From: Litoribrevibacter euphylliae
GTDB lineage: Bacteria; Pseudomonadota; Gammaproteobacteria; Pseudomonadales; Litoribrevibacteraceae
NCBI RefSeq assembly: GCF_042646085.1
Contig: NZ_JBHRSZ010000004.1
Coordinates: 992,001 to 1,056,000 of the forward strand
DNA length: 64,000 nucleotides
Direction: 5' to 3'
The first letter of the stretch is position 1. Each line of letters opens with the position of its first letter. The notes beneath the pieces are model-generated. The model did no database searches and was not told the DNA's origin. It was given only the letters and a program-made list of their open reading frames with translations. Made by a program: the position numbers and the translations under genes. Of this stretch, positions 32,046-38,223 are shown in pieces.

Positions 32046-33854
32046 ATGTCGTTCATCCAAATCAGCCAACCCGCCCATAATCCACGTAAAAGCGTGACGG
32101 TGTTTTCGTCTGTGGATGACATGAAGAAAGCGCCGTTAAAGATTGATCAGGTTGTGAAAACGGGGTCGGGTAATGAATATTTAATCTCTTCGGATTCTGT
32201 GGGTGCTCGGCATCAACTTGATAATGGATTGTATGCTCACTGGGTTTTGAATGATGATTTAGAAGCTCTAAAGCTCCCGTTTACTGTGGATATTTTAGAT
32301 AACACAACTGATCCTGATTTAGTTCGTACTCGACATTACGACAATAATAAAGTTAAGGGGTCAGGTGCAGAATTTCGAAGAGTAGCGATAGCTGGTGAAC
32401 CTAGTACTTACGACGAAACAAGCGGAATTTATTTTAATTCTAACGGTGTGGGTTACGAGTACAACGAAGAGGATATAAATGCGGTTCACTTTGGTGTAGT
32501 GCCGAATAACAATGGCATTGATGATACTCAAGCCATTAAACGAGTGCTTTCATACGTTAAAGCGGGTGATGAAGTTTCATTTAAAGGGGATTTTGTATTT
32601 AGTGAGCAATTAGATTTACCTTCAATAAAAATAACTGGCCCAGCAAAATTCAAAGCTACAGAAGATCTAGCATTGGTTAGTTTAAGTAGTGACTCTGAAT
32701 TAGAAGGTATTGATTTTGATTTCACAGATACGACAGATGCACAGCTATTAGGCGAAAATGTAAAGAATATCACCTTGGAGAAGGTTCGTTGTTATGGTTC
32801 TGAAGACAACGGGTTTTACTTTCGGAGTTGTTCTGATGTCACATTGAAAAAGTGTGATGCTTTTGACAATGAAGGAATAGGGTTTAATTTTTCGACACAA
32901 ACTGGATTGAAAACTGAAAATATCACATTAGAAGATTGTGAAGCTTGGAGCAATCTTAATGGTGGCATAGAAGTTGGTGGTCAAGGTGCTAATACAAGCA
33001 CTGGTGTCGTACAAAACCTTGCAAATAACATCACATTAAAAGGGTGTAGAACGTTTGGTAATGGTAATCCTATCGGCCGTAGTGGTATTGGGATTCCTAA
33101 CGCAAAGAAAGTCACTCTTGATACGTGCTTTTCATTTGATAACAGAGAGCATGGATTTAGTTTTCAAGAATGTAATGACGTAACAATTACTAATTGCCAT
33201 GGTTATGAAAATGATCATGGTGGCATAGCATTTCAGTCGGGTTATGACCCACACAACCCTTGTAAAGATATTAATGTTTCTACAAGTATCTTTAGAGATA
33301 ACAAGGCGGGTGCTTATTTCAAAGAAATTAACGAAGACATATTCCTGCTTAATTGTCAGTTCTTAAATAACACTGATTATTCTGTTCGCTTTCAAGATAT
33401 TGGTTCATCAGGCTTAAAATCTGATCGTATTGTATTTAGCGCATGTAAATTCACATCCAATCCAGTTAATTCAAATGGTTCAACTCGTGTTAGTTACGAT
33501 CCTGTAACCAACATGCTTTCGAACCTACCGTTAAGAACAAATCAACTTACTAATCAAGATATAGCTGAAGAGCTAACAATTAACACAAATGGTGATTTGT
33601 TAACCATGCCTGAAATGTTCTATATCACAACAGCATCAGGGACGGACATATCTAGAACGGCGTTATCACAGGCGGCAAAGGGTAGAAGAATTTACATTCA
33701 AAATAGCACGGGCCAAGACGTGCGAATTAGACACAACAACGGAGGGGCTGGGTTTGCTTCTTTCTACAACAAGTCATTATCGGCAATAACCCTAGCAGAC
33801 AAAGAAATATCTGAATACATAGCAGATGGTGAAGCATGGATTCAAAAGGTTTAA
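32046..33854 (+). CDS. Beta-helix receptor-binding spike
   Basis: 602 residues. The N-terminal part (1-160) should attach to the vertex. The middle (about 165-475) has many short repeats such as NITLEKVRCYGSEDNGFYFRS, VTLKKCDAFDNEGIGFNF and VTITNCHGYENDHGGIAFQ, the coil pattern of a right-handed parallel beta-helix as in tailspikes and pectate lyases. The C-terminal domain ends RIYIQNSTGQDVRIRHNNG. The base composition from 32250 to 33600 is visibly more A/T-rich than its neighbours, suggesting exchange of the host-range module. It is far longer than the PM2 spike P1 (about 335). Enzyme activity on capsule is possible but unproven. Confidence 0.7.
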   Translation: MSFIQISQPAHNPRKSVTVFSSVDDMKKAPLKIDQVVKTGSGNEYLISSDSVGARHQLDNGLYAHWVLNDDLEALKLPFTVDILDNTTDPDLVRTRHYDNNKVKGSGAEFRRVAIAGEPSTYDETSGIYFNSNGVGYEYNEEDINAVHFGVVPNNNGIDDTQAIKRVLSYVKAGDEVSFKGDFVFSEQLDLPSIKITGPAKFKATEDLALVSLSSDSELEGIDFDFTDTTDAQLLGENVKNITLEKVRCYGSEDNGFYFRSCSDVTLKKCDAFDNEGIGFNFSTQTGLKTENITLEDCEAWSNLNGGIEVGGQGANTSTGVVQNLANNITLKGCRTFGNGNPIGRSGIGIPNAKKVTLDTCFSFDNREHGFSFQECNDVTITNCHGYENDHGGIAFQSGYDPHNPCKDINVSTSIFRDNKAGAYFKEINEDIFLLNCQFLNNTDYSVRFQDIGSSGLKSDRIVFSACKFTSNPVNSNGSTRVSYDPVTNMLSNLPLRTNQLTNQDIAEELTINTNGDLLTMPEMFYITTASGTDISRTALSQAAKGRRIYIQNSTGQDVRIRHNNGGAGFASFYNKSLSAITLADKEISEYIADGEAWIQKV

Positions 33855-34315
33855 CCCTAGCCCTTTTAGCACTACTTGCACTGACACTCGCCGGAGGCAC
33901 ATACATGACAGTCAGACAGCCGCGTGGCATTCGCAACAACAACCCGGGCAACATCGAAAACAACGGCATTCCGTGGAATGGCCTTAGCTCAGAACAAACA
34001 GACTCACGCTTTTACCAGTTCGTGAGCCCAGAATATGGCATTCGAGCTATGGCCCGAATCCTAAATAACTATCAGGTTAAACACGGGCTGAACACGGTTC
34101 GTGCTCTGATTAACCGTTGGGCGCCACCGTTTGAGAACAAAACCGATAGCTACGCCGAACACGTAGCACACGCGGCGGGGCTTGATCCTGATCAGCCAAT
34201 AGATGTTAGCCAACACTTGGCAGACATCATTCCAGTCATGATCAAACACGAAAACGGCCAGCAACCGTATTCACAAAGCACTATCAACACTGGCATTCAA
34301 ATGGCGTTCGCGTAA
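33836..34315 (+). CDS. Virion peptidoglycan hydrolase-like protein
   Basis: 159 residues. An N-terminal membrane helix GLTLALLALLALTLAGGTYM, then RGIRNNNPGNIENNGIPWNG and FVSPEYGIRAMARILNNYQ, a pattern known from phage structural lysozyme-like proteins that open the cell wall at entry. The start overlaps the spike gene by 19 bases. An ATG at 33905 would give a soluble form. It may act in entry, lysis or both. Confidence 0.7.
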   Translation: MDSKGLTLALLALLALTLAGGTYMTVRQPRGIRNNNPGNIENNGIPWNGLSSEQTDSRFYQFVSPEYGIRAMARILNNYQVKHGLNTVRALINRWAPPFENKTDSYAEHVAHAAGLDPDQPIDVSQHLADIIPVMIKHENGQQPYSQSTINTGIQMAFA

Positions 34316-34575
34316 TGGCACAGGCAACACTATTCACAGACAAACAATTGATCGGGCTAGGTGTGGCGGCGGCAGTAGTAGGGGGCTTAGTCATCTGGCA
34401 AGCGTCCAAAGCTGCGAAAGCTGCGGCGGAATTCACGGAAGAAGTCATCACAGAAGACCTCAACCCTGTGTCTGACCAGAATCTGGCCTACAGCGGTGTG
34501 AATGGTGTCGGTGCTGCACTTACTGGCGATGAAGACTTCAAGTTAGGGCGTTGGCTCTACGAAAAACTCAATTAA
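34315..34575 (+). CDS. Phage membrane protein, unknown
   Basis: 86 residues; one N-terminal helix LIGLGVAAAVVGGLVIW, then an Ala/Lys helix and an acidic region EEVITEDLNPVSD. Its ATG overlaps the previous stop (TAATGG). Part of the compact lysis/structure block. Confidence 0.6.
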   Translation: MAQATLFTDKQLIGLGVAAAVVGGLVIWQASKAAKAAAEFTEEVITEDLNPVSDQNLAYSGVNGVGAALTGDEDFKLGRWLYEKLN

Positions 34576-34592
34576 AACAGGAAGCATGAACC

Positions 34593-34796
34593 ATGTGTAA
34601 AGCAGGAAAAGCAGTAATCAACAGACTAAAAGAACCATCAACAATGGCAGGCTTGGCAATCATCGGCACCGTCTTTGGTGTTCCGGCAGAAGCGACAACC
34701 GCCGTAGTTGGTTTGGTTGATCCAATCTGGCAGGCAGTAACGGCAGGCGCGGCGGCACTGGCAGTATGTATGCCAGAAAAAACGCAGGCTAAATAA
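34593..34796 (+). CDS. Holin-like small membrane protein
   Basis: 67 residues: a charged start CKAGKAVINRLKEP, then two hydrophobic segments MAGLAIIGTVFGVPA and AVTAGAAALAVCM, ending PEKTQAK. Size, two helices and location after a wall hydrolase fit a holin. No specific holin family recognised. Confidence 0.5.
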   Translation: MCKAGKAVINRLKEPSTMAGLAIIGTVFGVPAEATTAVVGLVDPIWQAVTAGAAALAVCMPEKTQAK

Positions 34797-35041
34797 TGCT
34801 AGATAAGAGTCAGGTTGCAGGTCATGGACTAACCGCGCTAATCGTTCTCGGTGGCGCGTCTATGAACATGCAGCCTGATCACGACTACAAACTGATTCGT
34901 CAGGACATCAATGAAATCAAAGACTCTGTTCAGCAACTAAGCGAAGGGTTCCAAGGTTTCAAAGAGCAAGTGAACGGGCGGATCAACCTTGTTAACTATC
35001 GACTACAAAAGGTAGAAGACTATGAAAAAATCAGTCAGTAA
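34796..35041 (+). CDS. Phage membrane-anchored coiled-coil protein (spanin-like position)
   Basis: 81 residues. One short hydrophobic segment (ALIVLGGASM) then a long heptad-like helix, IRQDINEIKDSVQQL to RLQKVEDYEK. It starts inside the previous stop (TAATG). In position after a holin-like gene it resembles an i-spanin, but there is no o-spanin lipoprotein nearby. Confidence 0.5.
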   Translation: MLDKSQVAGHGLTALIVLGGASMNMQPDHDYKLIRQDINEIKDSVQQLSEGFQGFKEQVNGRINLVNYRLQKVEDYEKISQ

Positions 35042-35129
35042 GAAGACAGCCACCAAAGGTAAAGGCAAGCTAAAGAAAGGTTATCGCTACGCCAAAGGCG
35101 GCCGAATCGTCAAAGCGAAGAAGAAATAA
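35022..35129 (+). CDS. 35-residue highly basic protein
   Basis: MKKSVSKKTATKGKGKLKK then GYRYAKGGRIVKAKKK: 17 of 35 residues are Lys or Arg and none is acidic. It overlaps the end of the previous gene by 20 bases in another frame; AGAAGA lies upstream. Such peptides (for example phiX174 J) bind and condense packaged DNA. That role is inferred from composition and position only. Confidence 0.6.
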   Translation: MKKSVSKKTATKGKGKLKKGYRYAKGGRIVKAKKK

Positions 35130-35130
35130 C

Positions 35131-35271
35131 ATGTTATCTCATGATGTTATCTTATCCTTTGGTGGTGGAATGTTGTTTGGGGATCTTATCTATCCGGGGG
35201 TTGGAACTGTTCTCGGTGGGGTGATTGGCGCTTGGGCAGGATATGAACAATATAGAAAAGGCACCGACTGA
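35131..35271 (+). CDS. Small glycine-zipper phage membrane protein
   Basis: 46 residues: FGGGMLFGDLIYPGVGTVLGG then VIGAWAGYEQYRKGTD, GxxxG-rich and hydrophobic. It starts one base after the basic peptide gene ends; its last codons form the stem of the terminator at 35256, so it closes the late operon. The glycine-zipper idea recurs in the next gene. Confidence 0.55.
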   Translation: MLSHDVILSFGGGMLFGDLIYPGVGTVLGGVIGAWAGYEQYRKGTD

Positions 35272-35284
35272 GGTGCTTTTTTTT
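35256..35284 (+). terminator. Late-operon terminator (AAAAGCACC family)
   Basis: GCACC-GACTGA-GGTGC flanked by A and eight T. The same GCACC/GGTGC hairpin recurs at 36119 and 36446. Confidence 0.85.
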
Positions 35285-35329
35285 GCGCTCTCACTTGAAT
35301 AGAATTGGAGTAAATAAAAGGGAGCATTT

Positions 35330-35644
35330 ATGAAGTTATATGTCACGGATATTGAAGGTAGGAAACACTACCTTAAAACAATAGCTAAAAGCAGGGGTGA
35401 GCTATATCGTCAGCTTGGAGGAAGTAATTTTCAGGTTGGAGGCGTGATCTACAACATAAACCAAGTCAAGGCCGAAAAGGACACGGATCAAACCAGTTTA
35501 GGGGCTGTAATTGGTGGTGCAGTTGGCGCATTTGCTGGAATACCGGGTTTCTTAGCTGGTGCAGCAATAGGTGGTGCATTAGGTTATCAGGATGATAAGA
35601 AAGAGATAGAACAGGTCAATCTCTTTAATACGGAGATTCTCTAA
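35330..35644 (+). CDS. Glycine-zipper membrane protein in the cargo region
   Basis: 104 residues; a beta-rich N-terminal half (MKLYVTDIEGRKHYLKTIA, GGVIYNINQV) and a glycine-zipper segment SLGAVIGGAVGAFAGIPG then FLAGAAIGGALGY. GGGAG is eight bases upstream. Its stop overlaps the next start (TAATG). It lies beyond the late terminator, so it is probably expressed separately. Function unknown. Confidence 0.6.
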   Translation: MKLYVTDIEGRKHYLKTIAKSRGELYRQLGGSNFQVGGVIYNINQVKAEKDTDQTSLGAVIGGAVGAFAGIPGFLAGAAIGGALGYQDDKKEIEQVNLFNTEIL

Positions 35645-36111
35645 TGAAAGTTGAGCAAACTAGCAGAGGGATTGCTTTAATTGCATTGGCTTCAATATTT
35701 CTTGTTTTAGCTTCTAATTCTTCAGATATTGCAAATTATCTTAGATCAGGGATTGAGATGAAGAGGATTTATATGGGGATTTGGTGCATAGTCTCAGCCT
35801 TGGTTATTTGGCATCACGTAATATGTTCACGAGACATTGATTACGACATACTAATTGATATGGTTTTTAATATCTTTACACTGAGTGTTGCAGCACAATC
35901 ATCGATAATGCTGTTCAAGGGTGTCGTACTTCAGACAATGTATGATGAAAAATATTTTCTCAACTTTGATCAGCTGGATTTGGCTTGCTTATTTGTCGTT
36001 TCTTTAATTCTTATTCTCTATACATTGAGAAAAATGTATAGGTATATGATCGAGGCACTAAGGTTTGGTAGATCGGAAGATATGACAGTAGAACAAGTAA
36101 AAGCACCCTAG
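35644..36111 (+). CDS. Four-helix membrane protein in the cargo region
   Basis: 155 residues with four predicted helices (about 10-26, 44-62, 75-95, 118-137), for example IALIALASIFLVLAS and LACLFVVSLILILYT. Cytoplasmic tail GRSEDMTVEQVKAP. The stop TAG lies at the junction of a 20-bp tandem repeat. Coupled to the preceding glycine-zipper protein; together they could be a membrane toxin, exclusion or immunity pair. No family recognised. Confidence 0.6.
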   Translation: MKVEQTSRGIALIALASIFLVLASNSSDIANYLRSGIEMKRIYMGIWCIVSALVIWHHVICSRDIDYDILIDMVFNIFTLSVAAQSSIMLFKGVVLQTMYDEKYFLNFDQLDLACLFVVSLILILYTLRKMYRYMIEALRFGRSEDMTVEQVKAP

Positions 36112-36130
36112 AACAAGTAAAAGCACCCTA
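36091..36130. repeat. 20-bp perfect tandem duplication
   Basis: GAACAAGTAAAAGCACCCTA occurs twice back to back (36091-36110 and 36111-36130). The first copy encodes the last residues and most of the stop of the preceding gene; the second supplies the left arm of the terminator at 36119. Confidence 0.9.
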
Positions 36131-36145
36131 AGCGGTGCTTTTTTT
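36119..36145 (+). terminator. Terminator of the two-gene cargo unit
   Basis: AAAAGCACC-CTAAGC-GGTGC and seven T. Left arm lies in the second copy of the 20-bp duplication. Confidence 0.85.
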
Positions 36146-36186
36146 ATGTCTGGAAAGTAAAATTGAGAAAAATAGGAGAGCAGAGC

Positions 36187-36444
36187 ATGGCCAACTGGCG
36201 ACAGATGATAAATCAAGAAGCAGCAAAACACGGAGACTCATTAGACGGGTTTGTCTGTACTCTCCCGAACGAGGAATTATGGGTGAATTTTGATGATAGT
36301 TATGGTGGTGATAATGGTAAGCCGTTTGTAGCGTGGTCAAACGGGCGTGTTTATTTTCCTGTTAATTATGATGGATTAGACACAGTAGAAAGTGTCCCAA
36401 GACATCCATGTGAGACGGTTCCGAGGCATATCTGTGGTGGATGA
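36187..36444 (+). CDS. Orphan cargo protein, unknown
   Basis: 85 residues, soluble: MANWRQMINQEAAKHGDS, then LWVNFDDSYGGDNGKPF and VYFPVNYDGLDTVESVPRHP. This FD-x-YG and AW-x-x-x-x-VYFP-x-x-YDG pattern is one I associate with small hypothetical proteins of free-living proteobacteria, not with capsids. TAGGAG is upstream of ATG 36187. It stands alone between two terminators of the same hairpin type, like a moron gene. Confidence 0.6.
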   Translation: MANWRQMINQEAAKHGDSLDGFVCTLPNEELWVNFDDSYGGDNGKPFVAWSNGRVYFPVNYDGLDTVESVPRHPCETVPRHICGG

Positions 36445-36445
36445 T

Positions 36446-36469
36446 AAAAGCACCGGTTAAGGTGCTTTT
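36446..36469. terminator. Terminator shared by converging genes
   Basis: AAAAGCACC-GGTTAA-GGTGCTTTT, symmetrical, between the + orphan gene and the - regulator gene. Confidence 0.8.
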
Positions 36470-36475
36470 GATAAA

Positions 36476-36931
36476 TTAGCCTATTTTCCTATTCGGCAGC
36501 TCAACAACCTTGCCAGCGCCATAATTGCTCAACAAATCACGCAAGTGACTGTTTTCTTCCTTAATCTTCCTCAACTCAACTTTGTACGATTCTGCGATAC
36601 TCATATAAAACGTGTATTGCTCGATCTCAGTAGGATGCAGACGCTTACCGAACGGCGTTTCTAGAAGTCCGTCTTTAATCCTGAAACCAGCCCAATCATT
36701 CGTAAACTGATCCAAACGACCGCAGCAATTCAGAGCAATAACAAAAAGCTCATTATCAGAAAAGCTATCGTCCTTGAGTCGTTCATTCAGTGTGCGTGTA
36801 GAAATGCCTAAGGCATTGGCCAGATCATCAAGCGAAACGGTTTGAATCATTCGTCCACGTTTCTTATCCAGCCATTCGATATCAATCAGATTTCCATTAA
36901 AGCGGCAGTAGTGTCTCTTCGTGATTTTCAT
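36476..36931 (-). CDS. Phage regulator with HTH (DUF3653-like)
   Basis: 151 residues: MKITKRHYCRFNGNLIDIEWLDKKRG opening, a helix-turn-helix SLDDLANALGISTRTLNERLKD at about 31-52, LDQFTNDWAGFRI, and a C-terminal coiled coil ESYKVELRKIKEENSHLRDLLS. The start and DWAGFRI block match DUF3653-type proteins from Vibrio and Xanthomonas small phages. AAGGA lies upstream. It reads leftward from the attR end, so the prophage carries a control gene at each end. Confidence 0.7.
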   Translation of the reverse strand: MKITKRHYCRFNGNLIDIEWLDKKRGRMIQTVSLDDLANALGISTRTLNERLKDDSFSDNELFVIALNCCGRLDQFTNDWAGFRIKDGLLETPFGKRLHPTEIEQYTFYMSIAESYKVELRKIKEENSHLRDLLSNYGAGKVVELPNRKIG

Positions 36932-36965
36932 TTTTATTATTCCTTTTCTTGTTAAATCCGTGCTT

Positions 36966-37072
36966 TTAGAGCTTTTTATTTAGACTTATTAGCTCTAAGG
37001 GTGGTTCTTATTAAGTTCAATAAGAAATAACTTGATAGTTTTTAGCTATTGAATTGTTCAACAATTGTTCAA
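36966..37072. promoter_or_regulatory. Repeat-rich control region beside attR
   Basis: Contains an inverted repeat TTAGAGCT (36966-36973) / AGCTCTAA (36991-36998) and a direct repeat AATTGTTCAA twice, 37052-37061 and 37063-37072, with an 11-bp period. It lies upstream of the leftward regulator and 44 bases before attR. It may be that gene's promoter/operator or a Xer accessory-protein site. Confidence 0.5.
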
Positions 37073-37115
37073 TTAAAAGCTTTCAAGCGCCTAATGATAA
37101 CAAGAAACTATAATG

Positions 37116-37143
37116 TATGCGCATAATATATATTATGTTAAAT
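37116..37143 (+). other. dif: attR: near-consensus dif at the prophage right end
   Basis: XerC arm TATGCGCATAA (37116-37126), centre TATATA (37127-37132), XerD arm TTATGTTAAAT (37133-37143). The XerD arm equals E. coli dif exactly and the XerC arm matches at nine of eleven bases. It should act as the working chromosomal dif after integration. Combining the left arm of attL with this right arm recreates the expected empty dif. Confidence 0.88.
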
Positions 37144-37227
37144 TGTATTTGTTGTGGAAATATTACTATACCTAGGGCTGACCAGCCCTCTATTCCGAAA
37201 TGTGTAATGTATGGAAATTAGTTTTGT

Positions 37228-37280
37228 ACTGAGTTCTTTTCCGACTTTTATTATTAAGTTATGAAGAAAAAGAACTCAGT
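37228..37280. other. 13-bp inverted repeat after attR
   Basis: ACTGAGTTCTTTT (37228-37240) and AAAAGAACTCAGT (37268-37280), 27-base loop. It lies just past the stop of the leftward hydrolase gene (37293), so it may end that transcript, though the loop is long for a terminator. Confidence 0.5.
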
Positions 37281-37292
37281 CCGAAAGATTGA

Positions 37293-38210
37293 TTAAGCTA
37301 CTTTGTTTTTCTCTGGTTTAGCTTTTTGTGTGTTATGTACAAACTGCTCGACGAGATGATTGAACTCTTCTTTATGACTATGGTGTGCCCAGTGCTTTCC
37401 TTGAATGGATTGTCGAGTTAGGTCGACTACATACTCGTCATAGAATTCAAAAAGCTGATCAGAAATGAATTTATCTTCTTTTGGAATGATCAACTGTACT
37501 GGCGTGGTGATGCTTTTCGGGCTTGGCATACTTGGTGGGTTCAACGGATTTTGCCGATACAAATTGATTGGGTTAAGGCAAATCTTTTCGATGTCTTCCT
37601 GAGTGGCATCCAAATATTTGTCATTGGCTGCGACCCCGTTCTTTTTAAGTACCGTTTTCCAGATTGTTTTGCCCATAGTTTTGAATATGGTTTCTGGTAA
37701 TACCGGAATGTTAAATAAGTACACGTACCAGGAAAATACCCCTTGCTTCAATGCGCTAGCCATTCTTCCAGGTTCTAACGACAGAAGGTTTCTTCGTGCC
37801 CAATCTAACATTAGTGTTAAATGTGGGCCGGACATGCTGGTGTATGAGAGCACTCTTCGGGCGTAGTAGGCTTCTGAAATAAATGACCAACCAATGACAG
37901 ATCCCCAGTCATGCCCAACAAGATGTACCTTACCTTCTTTACCTACGACTTCATTGATAACGGCTTCGATGTCGGCCAGCATGTTATTCATTCGATACGC
38001 GGTTCGTTGAGCTGACCAGGTGGAGTTGCCAACGCCTCGCATATCGAAGGTCACAACCTGGAAACGTTTTTTTAACGTATCAACCTGATGGCTCCAGGTT
38101 TTATGGCAGTCAGGATAGCCATGTAAAAAGAGAATCGTTGGGTGTTTTGCGTCGCCATGCACTTGTACATATAACTCAATATCATAACTTGTTACTGTTA
38201 ATTCTTTCAT
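37293..38210 (-). CDS. Alpha/beta hydrolase (epoxide hydrolase-like)
   Basis: 305 residues. Oxyanion HGYPDCHKTW near 30, strand DMRGVGNS, nucleophile elbow GHDWGSVIGW with Asp as nucleophile (about 102), and a late His in GKHWAHHSHKEEFN. The Asp nucleophile with WGS points to epoxide hydrolase/haloalkane dehalogenase-like enzymes. Last gene of a three-gene operon opposite an AraC regulator; hydrophobic substrate likely, not proven. Confidence 0.82.
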   Translation of the reverse strand: MKELTVTSYDIELYVQVHGDAKHPTILFLHGYPDCHKTWSHQVDTLKKRFQVVTFDMRGVGNSTWSAQRTAYRMNNMLADIEAVINEVVGKEGKVHLVGHDWGSVIGWSFISEAYYARRVLSYTSMSGPHLTLMLDWARRNLLSLEPGRMASALKQGVFSWYVYLFNIPVLPETIFKTMGKTIWKTVLKKNGVAANDKYLDATQEDIEKICLNPINLYRQNPLNPPSMPSPKSITTPVQLIIPKEDKFISDQLFEFYDEYVVDLTRQSIQGKHWAHHSHKEEFNHLVEQFVHNTQKAKPEKNKVA

Positions 38211-38223
38211 TAAGCCCCCTTCT

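Larger units (their letters stand above)
22764..37136 (+). mobile_element. dif-integrated corticovirus-like prophage (14.35 kb)
   Basis: Bounded by direct copies of the 19-bp dif core, 14,354 bp apart. Contents in order: leftward DUF3693-like regulator; early small genes; HUH Rep; small membrane proteins and a packaging ATPase; terminator and palindromic promoter; late genes with a PM2 P2-like capsid protein, several one-helix proteins, a beta-helix spike, a peptidoglycan hydrolase, lysis-like genes; cargo genes between terminators; a leftward DUF3653-like regulator. No tail, portal, terminase large subunit or integrase gene is seen. Rep, ATPase and capsid sizes are close to those I recall for PM2 P12, P9 and P2. 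Integration must rely on host XerC/XerD. Confidence 0.88.

Noticed and set aside
34593..34796. Type I toxin peptide
   Set aside because: Two hydrophobic segments could suggest it, but the place in a phage lysis block fits a holin better.
36091..36130. CRISPR-like repeat
   Set aside because: Only two adjacent copies without spacers; it is a tandem duplication. No CRISPR array was seen anywhere.
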